DNA of 64,000 nucleotides from Pseudomonadota bacterium (GTDB lineage: Bacteria > Pseudomonadota > Alphaproteobacteria > Rhodobacterales > Rhodobacteraceae): the NCBI GenBank assembly GCA_038533575.1, contig JBCAYL010000003.1, positions 1 to 64,000 of the forward strand, given 5' to 3'. Made by a program: the position numbers and the translations under genes. Below the pieces are notes generated by a model. It did no database searches and was not told the DNA's origin. It saw only the letters and a list, made by a program, of their open reading frames with translations. Below are positions 48,036-56,357 of this stretch, one piece after another. Position 1 is the first letter of the stretch, and every line of letters starts with the position of its first letter.

Positions 48036-48542
48036 GTGGACGACCAAGCGGGCCTGACACCCGACATGACCGAAGACACCCATCCTCGCGAACTGCGCCG
48101 CGGGATCGAGGCGATGTTCTTTGCGTATCGCGGTTTCACCAAGGACCCCGATCGCATCCTGCATGAGCGCGGCTATGGCCGGGCCCATCACCGCGCGCTG
48201 CATTTCATCGACCGCAGCCCCGGGACCACCGTTAACAATTTGCTCGCCATCCTCGGCGTGACCAAGCAATCGCTCAACCGCGTGCTCCGGGCGCTCATCG
48301 ATGAGGGTCTCGTCGAAAGCCGGGTGGGCGAGAAGGACAAGCGCGAGCGGCATCTCTGGCTGACGCCCGCGGGCGCGGCGCTCCAGCAGGCGCTAAACGA
48401 GGTACAGTCGGCGCGGGTCCGGCAGGCTTTCGCCAGCGCGGGGCCGGAGGCTGTCGCGGGCTTCCAGGCGGTGCTGGAGGAGATGATGGATGCCGATCTG
48501 CTGCACCATTTCCGCCGGCTCTCGGACGAGGCGGGCGACTGA
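48036..48542 (+). CDS. petP: MarR-family regulator, PetP-like
   Basis: A 168-aa MarR protein. The winged helix is clear: HHRALHFIDRSPGTTVNNLLAILGVTKQSLNRVLRALIDEGLV, then the wing KDKRERHLWLTPAG. In Rhodobacter capsulatus, PetP is a MarR-like protein encoded just before response regulator PetR and affecting cytochrome bc1 production. Here the same pair is joined by TGATG, which supports the name, though petABC is not adjacent. The start was set at GTG 48036; ATG 48066 and TTG 48006 are alternatives. Confidence 0.8.
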   Translation: MDDQAGLTPDMTEDTHPRELRRGIEAMFFAYRGFTKDPDRILHERGYGRAHHRALHFIDRSPGTTVNNLLAILGVTKQSLNRVLRALIDEGLVESRVGEKDKRERHLWLTPAGAALQQALNEVQSARVRQAFASAGPEAVAGFQAVLEEMMDADLLHHFRRLSDEAGD

Positions 48543-49252
48543 TGGAGCTCGATCCGCATCTCCTGATCGTTGATGACGACGAGCGCATCCGGAAGCTCCT
48601 GCAGAAATACCTCATGCGGCACGGCTTCCTCGTGAGCGCGGCGCGGGATGCCGCGCACGCCCGGCGTGTCCTTTCGGGGCTCGATTTTGATCTCATCGTG
48701 CTCGACGTGATGATGCCGGGGGAAGACGGCATGACGCTCTGCGCCGTGTTGCGCGAGGAGCGCGAGACGCCCATCTTGCTGCTCACCGCGAAATCCGAGA
48801 GCGGGGACAAGATCAAGGGCCTCGAGGCCGGGGCGGATGACTACCTCACGAAGCCCTTCGAGCCCCAGGAGCTCCTGCTGCGGATCAACGCGATCCTGCG
48901 CCGGATGCCCAAGGAGGAGGGCGGGCCCACGGTGCCGAAGGTCCTGCATCTCGGGACGCTGCGCTACGACGTTGAGAAGTCGGAGATGTGGCAGGGCGAT
49001 GCGCGGATCCGGCTCACTTCAACCGAGGTGCAACTCATGCGCATCTTTTCCGCGCGCCCGGGCGAGGCGATTTCGCGCGGGGAACTCGTGGAAGAGCTCG
49101 GCCGTGCCAGCCAGTCGTCCACCGGCAACAGTCAGGAACGGGCGGTGGATGTCCAGATCACTCGGCTGCGCCGGAAGGTAGAGGCCGACCCCAAGCAACC
49201 CCGCTACCTGCAGACGGTGCGCGGGGCGGGGTACATGCTCCAGCCGGACTAG
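48542..49252 (+). CDS. petR: OmpR-family response regulator, PetR-like
   Basis: A 236-aa two-component regulator. The receiver has the acidic pair in LLIVDDDERIRKLL, the phosphoacceptor Asp in LIVLDVMMPGEDGM and the Lys in DYLTKPFEPQELLLR. The winged helix begins after residue 130 and contains LTSTEVQLMRIFSARPGEAISRGEL, then RAVDVQITRLRRKVE and YLQTVRGAGYML. No histidine kinase is encoded next to it. Identification as PetR comes from its coupling to the PetP-like gene. Confidence 0.85.
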   Translation: MELDPHLLIVDDDERIRKLLQKYLMRHGFLVSAARDAAHARRVLSGLDFDLIVLDVMMPGEDGMTLCAVLREERETPILLLTAKSESGDKIKGLEAGADDYLTKPFEPQELLLRINAILRRMPKEEGGPTVPKVLHLGTLRYDVEKSEMWQGDARIRLTSTEVQLMRIFSARPGEAISRGELVEELGRASQSSTGNSQERAVDVQITRLRRKVEADPKQPRYLQTVRGAGYMLQPD

Positions 49253-49567
49253 GCCGCGTTTTCCGAGAGCGGGCCCACCGTTCGCGGCCCCACTCGGACC
49301 GATGGCGTTTGGCCGCTCACCCCCGCTGCGCTGACGCTTGCACCATCGGTGGCCTTGCTACGCTCGGGGGCGCTAGCCGAGCATGAAGCTCTCCGTGGGA
49401 AATCCCCTCAGGTTGATATGATTGTTTGCCTCCGGCGGGCGTATGAAGGGAAAGATGATGGGCAGGCCTGTGTCTCCGGGGGTCATCCTGGGCTGGGCTT
49501 TTGCGCGCGAGGTTGATTTGGTCGCTTTCGCCGGGGACCGTCCCCCGGGCATGTAGGGGAGAGCGAT
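49253..49567. other. Gene-poor interval after petR, with inverted repeats
   Basis: No coding region I can support. It contains ACCGATGG (49298-49305) and its exact reverse complement CCATCGGT (49343-49350), a GC-rich stem near 49531-49550 (GGGGA/TCCCC) and a G-rich stretch at 49363-49380. Possible products are a petR terminator region, a leader for the deacetylase gene, or a small RNA; none is proven. Confidence 0.4.
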
Positions 49568-50497
49568 GTGGCCACGGCTTTGATTACCCATGAAGAGTGC
49601 CTGGGGCACGTGACGCCGCCCGGCCACCCCGAGCAGGTGGCGCGGCTCGATGCGGTGCTCGGCGCGCTCCAAGGGATGGACCTCACGCGGGTTTCCGCGC
49701 CCTACGCGGCGGAGGACGATCTTCTCCGGGTGCATCCGACCTCCCACTTGGCCGCTATCCGGCGGGCCGCACCGGCGGAGGGCTGGGTGTCGCTCGATGC
49801 CGATACGCACATGTCGGCCGGCACGCTCGCGGCGGCACTCCGCGGGGCAGGCGGAGCAGTGAAGGCGGTGGACATGGTGATGGCGGGCGAGGTGGCGAAT
49901 GCCTTCGTCGCCACGCGACCACCGGGGCACCATGCGGAGCGAGAGATCGCCATGGGCTTCTGCTTCTTCGGCAACGTGGCGATCGCTGCCAAGCACGCGC
50001 TCGATCATCACGGGCTCTCCCGCGTGGCGATCGTTGATTTCGACGTCCATCACGGGAACGGCACGCAGGACCTCGTGGAGGAAAACCCGCGCATCTTCTT
50101 CGCCTCCACCCATCAGATGCCGCTCTATCCCGGGTCGGGGTACCCAGAGGAAACGGGCGCGGATGACAACGTGCTCAACATCCCGCTCGCCGATGGCGCG
50201 GGGTCGGACACGTTTCGCGACGTGATGGAGGCCCATGTCCTGCCTGCCGTGGCGGCGCACCGGCCCGAGCTTCTCCTTGTCTCCGCGGGCTTTGACGCCC
50301 ATGCACGGGACCCGTTGGCGGGGATGCTGCTCACAGAGGAGGATTTCGCTTGGGTGACCGGGCGGCTCTGCGATCTGGCCGCCGAGCACTGCGGCGGCAA
50401 GGTGGTGTCCTGCCTCGAAGGCGGCTATGACCTCGAAGCGCTGGCGGCATCGGCCGCGGCTCATGTGGGTGTCCTGAAGGAGAGAGGCGATGGCTGA
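49568..50497 (+). CDS. Histone-deacetylase-family (class II-like) amidohydrolase
   Basis: A 309-aa zinc enzyme of the HDAC/AcuC/acetylpolyamine amidohydrolase superfamily. The motifs are RPPGHHAERE (charge-relay His pair), MGFCFFGNVAIAA, VAIVDFDVHHGNGTQDLVEE (Zn ligands D, H), LLVSAGFDAHARDPL (third ligand D) and VSCLEGGYDLEALAAS. The catalytic tyrosine position near the C-terminus falls in GGYD. The start is GTG 49568. It heads hdac-xseB-ispA-dxs, an order common in alphaproteobacteria. The substrate could be acetylated protein, polyamine or another amide. Confidence 0.92.
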   Translation: MATALITHEECLGHVTPPGHPEQVARLDAVLGALQGMDLTRVSAPYAAEDDLLRVHPTSHLAAIRRAAPAEGWVSLDADTHMSAGTLAAALRGAGGAVKAVDMVMAGEVANAFVATRPPGHHAEREIAMGFCFFGNVAIAAKHALDHHGLSRVAIVDFDVHHGNGTQDLVEENPRIFFASTHQMPLYPGSGYPEETGADDNVLNIPLADGAGSDTFRDVMEAHVLPAVAAHRPELLLVSAGFDAHARDPLAGMLLTEEDFAWVTGRLCDLAAEHCGGKVVSCLEGGYDLEALAASAAAHVGVLKERGDG

Positions 50498-50729
50498 AAA
50501 CGTGAGCGAGATGAGTTTCGAGGACGCCATGGCGGAGCTCGAATCCGTCGTGGGCCAGCTCGAGCGCGGCGACGTGGCCCTCGAGCAATCCATCGCGCTC
50601 TACGAGCGCGGCGCGGCCCTCAAGGCCCATTGTGAGGCCAAGCTGAAGGCCGCCGAGGAAAAGGTCGCGGCGATCCAGCTCGACGGTGACGGGCAGCCCA
50701 AGGGGCTGAAGCCGGTCGAGGGACTTTAG
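50490..50729 (+). CDS. xseB: Exodeoxyribonuclease VII small subunit
   Basis: Binds XseA to form exonuclease VII, which degrades single-stranded DNA from both ends. The 79-aa protein is a two-helix hairpin: MSFEDAMAELESVVGQLERGDVALEQSIALYERG is the family core, followed by KAHCEAKLKAAEEKVAAI. It overlaps the deacetylase gene by eight bases, and its stop TAG shares a base with the ispA GTG. The large subunit gene is not in the window. Confidence 0.96.
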   Translation: MAENVSEMSFEDAMAELESVVGQLERGDVALEQSIALYERGAALKAHCEAKLKAAEEKVAAIQLDGDGQPKGLKPVEGL

Positions 50730-51577
50730 TGTTCCAAGATGATTTGCGCGCCGCGGCGGCGCTCTCGCACGCGACGCTGACAGAGGCGCTGGCTGGGTGG
50801 GGCACGCTGCCGGTGGTCGAGGGGATGCGCTATGCCCTCGAGGGCGGCAAGGGGCTCAGGGGGTATCTCGTGCTCGAATCGGCGCGCCTGCATGGTGTCG
50901 CGGCCGACCGCGCGCGCCACGGAGCCGCGGCCATCGAGGCGGTTCATGCCTATTCCCTCGTTCACGATGATCTGCCCGCCATGGACGATGACGACCTGCG
51001 CCGTGGGCGGCCCACCGTGCACAAGGTCTGGAACGAGGCCACGGGCGTCCTCGTGGGAGACGGGCTCCTAACGTTGGCCTTCGAGCTTCTGGCGGACAAT
51101 GAGTGCGGCGTCCTTGTCGGGCCGTTGGCCCATGCCGCGGGGGCGCGGGGCATGGTGCTCGGCCAAGCGCGGGACATGGCCGCGGAGGCCGCCGCGACGC
51201 CGCTCTCGCTCGAGGACATCACCGAGCTGCAGGACCTCAAGACTGGCGCGCTGATCGGCTGGGCCGCCATGGCGGGGCCGCGGCTCGCCGGCGCGGACCC
51301 GGACGCGTTGGGGCTCTTTGCCAAGCACCTCGGCCTCGCCTTCCAGATCGCCGATGACATCCTCGACGTGGAGGGCGATGCCGCCGCCATGGGCAAGGCG
51401 GTGGGCAAGGATGCAGGCCGCGGCAAGGCCACGTTCGTCTCATTGCTGGGCCTTGACGCTGCCAAAGCGCGCGCGGCCGAGCTGGTGGACGCGGCCTGCG
51501 ATGCGCTGGCGCCTTACGGCGCAGAGGCGGCTTCCCTCAAGGACGCGGCGCGCTTCGTCGTCGCGCGCTCGACCTGA
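50729..51577 (+). CDS. ispA: Farnesyl/geranylgeranyl-type polyprenyl diphosphate synthase
   Basis: Condenses IPP with allylic diphosphates to farnesyl diphosphate for quinones, carotenoids and undecaprenyl carriers. The 282-aa enzyme has the first Asp-rich motif [17 protein letters not shown] (residues 79-95), TGALIGWAA and the second motif [13 protein letters not shown]. The IPP-site segment reads GGKGLRG where GGKRxRP is usual; the Lys and the +3 Arg are kept. The GTG start overlaps the xseB stop, and the stop overlaps the dxs start (TGATG). Confidence 0.94.
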   Translation: MFQDDLRAAAALSHATLTEALAGWGTLPVVEGMRYALEGGKGLRGYLVLESARLHGVAADRARHGAAAIEAVHAYSLVHDDLPAMDDDDLRRGRPTVHKVWNEATGVLVGDGLLTLAFELLADNECGVLVGPLAHAAGARGMVLGQARDMAAEAAATPLSLEDITELQDLKTGALIGWAAMAGPRLAGADPDALGLFAKHLGLAFQIADDILDVEGDAAAMGKAVGKDAGRGKATFVSLLGLDAAKARAAELVDAACDALAPYGAEAASLKDAARFVVARST

Positions 51578-53319
51578 TGCCGCCGGAAACGCCCCTTCTC
51601 GACAAGATCGCCGCCCCGGAGGACCTGCGCGCGCTCTCGGATGACGCGCTGGCGTTGCTGGCGGGGGACCTGCGCGCCGAGCTCATCAGCGCTGTGAGCG
51701 AGACGGGCGGGCATCTGGGCGCGGGGCTCGGTGTTGTGGAGCTCACGGTCGCGCTCCATGCCGTCTTCGAGACGCCCGCCGTGAAGCTCGTCTGGGATGT
51801 CTCGCACCAGGCCTACCCGCACAAGATCCTAACCGGGCGCCGCGACCGCATCCGCACGCTGCGCCAGAGAGGTGGGCTAAGCGGCTTCACCCGGCGGGAC
51901 GAAAGCCCCTTCGATCCCTTCGGCGCGGCCCATGCGGGCACGTCAGTGAGTGCCGCCCTGGGGTTCGTGCTGGCGGGGCAGGAGGCGGTGGCCGTCATCG
52001 GGGACGGATCGCTCAGCGCGGGCATGGCCATGGAGGCGTTGAACCATGCGGGCACTGCGGGGCATAGGCTTCTCGTGATCCTCAACGACAACGGACGCAG
52101 CATCGACACGCCCACCGGCGCGCTGGCCGAGCTCCTGCAGGACCGCTCGCCAGCATCGTTCTTCGAGGCGCTGGGCTTTGCCTACCGGGGGCCTCTGGAC
52201 GGACATGACATGCCCGCGCTGCTCACGGCCCTGCGCGCGGCGAAAGGCGCGGAGGGGCCGTTGCTCCTTCACGTGCGGACGCGAAAGGGGCACGGCTTCC
52301 CCCCTGCCGAGGCCTCCGAGGACAAGTGGCACGGCGTTTCGAAATTCGACGCCGCCACGGGTCGGCGCGATGGCAGCGGTGGTCGGAGTGCGACGGATGT
52401 CTTCGCTGAGACGCTGATCGCCGCCGCAGAGCAAGACCGGGCGATCCATGCCGTCACCGCCGCCATGCCCTCGGGCACGGGGCTCAGTGCCTTTGGCGCG
52501 CGATTTCCGGAGCGCATGCATGACGTGGGCATCGCTGAACAGCACGCCGTGACCTTCGCCGCGGGGCTGGCTGCCGGGGGGATGAAGCCCTTTTGCGCGC
52601 TCTATTCCACCTTTCTCCAGCGCGGCTACGACCAAGTCGTCCATGACGTGGCGCTCCAGGGCCTGCCCGTGCGCTTCGCCATCGATCGCGCCGGGCTCGT
52701 GGGGGCCGACGGGCCCTCCCATGCCGGGGCCTACGATATCGGCTTCCTGGCCGCGCTTCCGGGCATCGTGGTCATGGCCGCCGCCGACGAGGCAGAGCTC
52801 GCGCGGATGGTCGTGACAGCGGCGGGCCACGATGCGGGGCCCATTGCCTTCCGCTATCCGCGCGGCGCGCTGGGTGGGGCGGCCCCAGAGGCCGCGCCGC
52901 AGCCGCTCGAGATCGGCAAGGGCCGCGTTCTGCGCAAGGGCCGGGACATCGCGATCCTGAGCTTTGGCGCGCGCTTGCAGGCGGCGGAGGCCGCGTGCGA
53001 AGCGCTCGCGGCGGACGGGATCTCCGTCACCCTCGCCGATGCGCGCTTTGCCAAGCCGCTCGACACCGCCCTGATCAAGGAGCTCGCCTGCGCCCATCCT
53101 GTCCTCGTGACGCTGGAGGATGGCGCGCCGGGCGGGTTTGGCGCCGCGGTGGCCGCCTTTCTCTCTGGGGAAGGGGTCTTTGACCGGGGCCTCATCTTCC
53201 GCATGCTGACGCTGCCCGATGTCTTCCAAGCCCATGGCACGCCCGAGGAGATGTATGCCGAGGCTCGGCTCGACGCCTCGGGCCTCGCGGAAACGCTGCG
53301 TCCTCTCGCGGCGGGCTAG
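51577..53319 (+). CDS. dxs: 1-deoxy-D-xylulose-5-phosphate synthase, compact form
   Basis: Thiamine-dependent first enzyme of the MEP isoprenoid pathway. In 580 aa: [17 protein letters not shown] with His46, [15 protein letters not shown] with His77, the TPP motif GDGSLSAGM to ILNDNGRSI (142-176), KWHGVSKFD, the catalytic Glu in [14 protein letters not shown] and [19 protein letters not shown]. The linker between NDNGRSI and [15 protein letters not shown] is much shorter than in E. coli DXS, by some 35-40 residues from memory. DVGHQ reads DVSHQ and GHSSTS reads AHAGTS. It is translationally coupled to ispA. Confidence 0.92.
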   Translation: MPPETPLLDKIAAPEDLRALSDDALALLAGDLRAELISAVSETGGHLGAGLGVVELTVALHAVFETPAVKLVWDVSHQAYPHKILTGRRDRIRTLRQRGGLSGFTRRDESPFDPFGAAHAGTSVSAALGFVLAGQEAVAVIGDGSLSAGMAMEALNHAGTAGHRLLVILNDNGRSIDTPTGALAELLQDRSPASFFEALGFAYRGPLDGHDMPALLTALRAAKGAEGPLLLHVRTRKGHGFPPAEASEDKWHGVSKFDAATGRRDGSGGRSATDVFAETLIAAAEQDRAIHAVTAAMPSGTGLSAFGARFPERMHDVGIAEQHAVTFAAGLAAGGMKPFCALYSTFLQRGYDQVVHDVALQGLPVRFAIDRAGLVGADGPSHAGAYDIGFLAALPGIVVMAAADEAELARMVVTAAGHDAGPIAFRYPRGALGGAAPEAAPQPLEIGKGRVLRKGRDIAILSFGARLQAAEAACEALAADGISVTLADARFAKPLDTALIKELACAHPVLVTLEDGAPGGFGAAVAAFLSGEGVFDRGLIFRMLTLPDVFQAHGTPEEMYAEARLDASGLAETLRPLAAG

Positions 53320-53380
53320 ACGTGCACTGGCCTGCTGCGCAAGGCTGCGCTAGATGCGCTCGGCACATGAGAGAGCCCCT

Positions 53381-54040
53381 ATGAACCCCTTTGCCCGCCC
53401 TGTCCTCTTTTACCGCTGGGTCGTCTTTCTGCTGGCCGGGTTCTACGCGGTCTACATGCTTACCACTTCGCCCTATTCGGAGCCCGGCGGGCCGTTTCGC
53501 TTCCTGACGATCTGGGCGCTGCTCCTGAGCTTTTTCTGCGCGAGCCGGGTGCTGGCCTATACCGAGGGGCGGACGGAACTTCGCTTTGATGCGCTCATCG
53601 CCGCGACGGCGGTGATCAATCTGATGGTGGTCTTTCTCTACTGGCGGCTCTTCTTTTCCGATCCGACGGCCGTGACGCGCAATGGCGAGCTCGGCGTGTG
53701 GTGGCGGGAATACTATCTCCACGGGTTGGGGCCGCTCTTGCTGTGGATCGACGCGCTGGTGATCAACCGCCCGTTTCGGCGCTATGCCGCCTCCGCGCTC
53801 ATCCTCGTGGTCATCGCCTGCTTCTATTTCGCCTGGGCCGAGCTCGTGGTGGGGCCGGCAAACGATTTCCCGGCAGGATCGGTGACGACGGGGCTGCCCT
53901 ACCCGTTTCTCAACAACCTCCTGCCGTCGGAGCGGCTGACCTTCTATGCCACAAATACAGGCGTTGCGCTGGGCGCGCTGGCGGCCTTTTTCGGGCTGAG
54001 CTGGCTTATCACCCGTGCCTACGGGGATCGCCCAGCCTAA
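53381..54040 (+). CDS. AIG1/ADTRP-like (FAR-17a, Pr6Pr) membrane protein
   Basis: A 219-aa protein with about six membrane segments. It matches the FAR-17a/AIG1 pattern in order: GGPFRFLTIW (Thr43), a segment near ALIAATAVINLMVVFLYWRLFF, then REYYLHGLGPLLLWIDAL (His114) and GLPYPFLNNL. In human AIG1 and ADTRP, the Thr in the first motif and the His in the second form the catalytic pair that hydrolyses fatty acid esters of hydroxy fatty acids. The same reaction here is inference. The start was set at ATG 53381 (MNPFARPVLFYRW). The stop overlaps that of the convergent epimerase. Confidence 0.78.
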   Translation: MNPFARPVLFYRWVVFLLAGFYAVYMLTTSPYSEPGGPFRFLTIWALLLSFFCASRVLAYTEGRTELRFDALIAATAVINLMVVFLYWRLFFSDPTAVTRNGELGVWWREYYLHGLGPLLLWIDALVINRPFRRYAASALILVVIACFYFAWAELVVGPANDFPAGSVTTGLPYPFLNNLLPSERLTFYATNTGVALGALAAFFGLSWLITRAYGDRPA

Positions 54041-54870
54041 TCGGTGGCGCGGAGGGCTGCGAGCCCGTCCCGATAGCTCGGATAGAGGAGCGTGACGCCG
54101 AGCTCCTCGTGCAGAAGCCGGTTTCGCACCCGCTTGCTTTCGCCGTAGAAGCTCCGTGCCATGGGCGTCATCTCCGCGGTGGCGAAATCCTCGGCTGGCG
54201 GGACAGGCAGGCCCAGAAGCTCCGCAGCATGGGCGATGACATCCTCCGGCGGGGCCGGATCGTCGTCGCAGACATTGTAGATCGCGCCCGGGCGGGGCCG
54301 CGCGATGGAGGCCTCCAGCACCTGCGCGATATCGGCCACGTGGATGCGGGAGAAGACCTGCCCCGGCTTCACGATGCGCCGCGCCGTGCCCGCGCGGACC
54401 TTCGCAAAGGGGCCGCGGCTCGGCCCGTAGATGCCCGCGAGGCGAAAGATATGTAGGGGGAGGCCCGTCGCCGCCCAGGCGGCTTCTGCGTCTACGCGGT
54501 ACTGGCCGCGCCGCGTCGTGGGGGCGAGCGCGGTCTCCTCATCGACCCAATCTCCGCCGTGATCCCCGTAGACGCCCGTGGTGCTGAGGTAGCCGACCCA
54601 GGAGGCCGCGGACCGCGAGAGATCGTGACGGCGGAGGAACGGATCGCCCGCCTCGCCAGGCGCGGCTGAGGCGAGGATATGTGTGGCTTCGGCGATCTCC
54701 GCGCTCAAATCATTAGGATCGAGGAGCGCCTCGATGCCGTCGGCCTCCATTCGCGCGGCCTTGTCGGCATCCCGCGTCGTGCCGATGATGCGCCAGCCCT
54801 GCGGCAAGAGCCGGACGGCCAGCGCCTGCGCGGAATAGCCGTGACCGAGGGAGAGGAGCGTAGGAGCCAT
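54037..54870 (-). CDS. NAD-dependent epimerase-like protein (YeeZ type)
   Basis: A 277-aa extended SDR-like protein with an atypical Rossmann start, LLSLGHGYSAQALAVRLLPQG, like E. coli YeeZ. Later landmarks are WVGYLSTTGVYGDHGGDWVDE, a YR-containing segment RGQYRVDAEAAW replacing YxxxK, FRLAGIYGPSRGPF, IHVADIAQVLEASI and YNVCDDDPAPPEDVI. The substrate is unknown. The stop codon shares bases with the AIG1-like gene (CTAA), so the two are convergent without any spacer. Confidence 0.9.
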   Translation of the reverse strand: MAPTLLSLGHGYSAQALAVRLLPQGWRIIGTTRDADKAARMEADGIEALLDPNDLSAEIAEATHILASAAPGEAGDPFLRRHDLSRSAASWVGYLSTTGVYGDHGGDWVDEETALAPTTRRGQYRVDAEAAWAATGLPLHIFRLAGIYGPSRGPFAKVRAGTARRIVKPGQVFSRIHVADIAQVLEASIARPRPGAIYNVCDDDPAPPEDVIAHAAELLGLPVPPAEDFATAEMTPMARSFYGESKRVRNRLLHEELGVTLLYPSYRDGLAALRATD

Positions 54871-54939
54871 GCGCCCTCCTGCGCCGCGGTTGGGGAATTG
54901 TCAAAGGCCCGCTAGGCTGCTCGCCACGGGAGGACTGTC

Positions 54940-55575
54940 ATGGGCAACACACCGGGGCCACCGGGGCTCGACGCGGCCTATGGGCTCCACGGGCCGGAGG
55001 ACGTGAAGGCGCTCTACGGCGACTGGGCGGGGACCTATGATGCGGGCTTCGTGGCCGAGCGTGGCTACGTACTCCACGAGGTGGTGGCAGCTGGCTTCGT
55101 CGCGGCGGGCGGCGCGGACCCGGTTCTCGACGTGGGCGCGGGCACAGGGCTCGTGGGCGCGGCCTTGGCGCGGCGCGGCGTGGGCCCGCTCCATGCCACC
55201 GACATTTCCGCGCCCATGCTGGCGGAGGCCGAGGCCAAGGGCTGCTACGCCGAGCTGTTTGAGGCTGATATCACACAGCCGCTCGCCTGCGCGGACGGCA
55301 CCTATGGCGGCGTAGTGAGCGCGGGGACGTTCACGCTGGGCCATCTCGGGCCCGGGCCGCTCGCGGAGCTTGTGCGCATCACCCGGCCCGGCGGTGTCCT
55401 CGCCATCGCAGTCAACGCGGTGCATTACGAGGCGGCGGGCTTCGCGGCGGCGCTTGCGGCTCTGGGGCCGCGGATCACCGGGCTCGCGACGCATAGCATA
55501 CGCATCTATGCCGAGGACGCCGCGCATGATCACGCCGCTGATCTCGGGCTCCTCGTCACCTGCCGCGCGGCCTAG
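54940..55575 (+). CDS. Class I SAM-dependent methyltransferase
   Basis: A 211-aa Methyltransf_11/25-type enzyme. Motif I is PVLDVGAGTGLVGAALARRGV, the acidic post-I residue is in HATDISAPMLAEAEAKG, and the post-II region is GVVSAGTFTLGHLGPGPLAELVRITRPGGVLAIAVN. The N-terminal cap (KALYGDWAGTYDAGF) resembles the WBSCR27 and UbiE-like subgroups. Substrate unknown. It is divergent from the epimerase, and its stop TAG sits in a CTAG shared with the convergent caiD-like gene. Confidence 0.9.
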   Translation: MGNTPGPPGLDAAYGLHGPEDVKALYGDWAGTYDAGFVAERGYVLHEVVAAGFVAAGGADPVLDVGAGTGLVGAALARRGVGPLHATDISAPMLAEAEAKGCYAELFEADITQPLACADGTYGGVVSAGTFTLGHLGPGPLAELVRITRPGGVLAIAVNAVHYEAAGFAAALAALGPRITGLATHSIRIYAEDAAHDHAADLGLLVTCRAA

Positions 55576-56357
55576 CGGCCTTTCCAGACCGGGTCCCGCT
55601 TTTCGGCGAAGGCGCGGGCGCCCTCTGCCTGATCCTCGGAACTGTAGAGCACGTCCACGCTGCGCAGCTGCCGTCCGGTGATGCGGTTCATGGCGTCCTG
55701 GAATTTCGCATCCTCGGCGTCACGGACGATCTCCTTGATCGCGGCGTAGACGAGGGGCGGACCGGAGGCGAGGAGGTCGGCCATCCGCCGCGCCTCCTCC
55801 ATGAGCGTCGCGGCGGGATGGATGTGATTGACGATACCCCAGCCGTGCGCCTCCTCCGCGTCGAACCAGCGCCCGGTGAGCAGGAGCTCCATGGCGATGT
55901 GGTAGGGGATGCGCTTAGGCAGTTTGACGGAGGCGGCGTCCGCCACCGTGCCGGACCGGATCTCGGGCAGGGCGAAAGTCGCGTGGTCAGCGGCGATAAT
56001 AATGTCAGCGCTGAGCGCGAGCTCCAGTCCGCCGCCGCAGCAGATCCCGTTGACCGCCGCGATGACGGGCTTGCCCATATCGCGAAGTTCCTGCAGCCCG
56101 CCGAACCCGCCCACGCCGTAATCGCCATCGACCGCGTCGCCATCATGGGCGGCCTTGAGATCCCAGCCGGGGCAGAAGAACTTCTCGCCCGCGCCGGTAA
56201 TGATGGCGACGCGCAGGGCTGGATCGTCGCGAAATGTCTGAAACGTGTCGCCCATGATGCGAGATGTGGCGAGGTCGATGGCGTTGGCCTTTGGCCTGTC
56301 GAGGGTGACTTCGAGGACTGCGCCGCGGCGCTCCGTGCGGATCGGTCCTGTGGTCAT
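55572..56357 (-). CDS. caiD: CaiD-like enoyl-CoA hydratase (carnitinyl-CoA dehydratase type)
   Basis: A 261-aa crotonase. From memory it is unusually close to E. coli CaiD: LDRPKANAIDLATSRIMGD, VAIITGAGEKFFCPGWDLKAA, PVIAAVNGICCGGGLELAL (first catalytic Glu), FALPEIRSG (second Glu) and the identical C-terminus AFAEKRDPVWKGR. The usual PxxG loop after the second Glu is TVADAASV here. The likely reaction is interconversion of crotonobetainyl-CoA and carnitinyl-CoA. It overlaps the CoA ligase gene by four bases in the same direction. Confidence 0.88.
   Translation of the reverse strand: MTTGPIRTERRGAVLEVTLDRPKANAIDLATSRIMGDTFQTFRDDPALRVAIITGAGEKFFCPGWDLKAAHDGDAVDGDYGVGGFGGLQELRDMGKPVIAAVNGICCGGGLELALSADIIIAADHATFALPEIRSGTVADAASVKLPKRIPYHIAMELLLTGRWFDAEEAHGWGIVNHIHPAATLMEEARRMADLLASGPPLVYAAIKEIVRDAEDAKFQDAMNRITGRQLRSVDVLYSSEDQAEGARAFAEKRDPVWKGR

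Noticed and set aside
49373-49552. A 59-aa minus-strand frame ending in NLRGFPTESFMLG
   Set aside because: Some stretches look protein-like, but the start lacks a Shine-Dalgarno and I know no homologue; kept as part of the interval note only.
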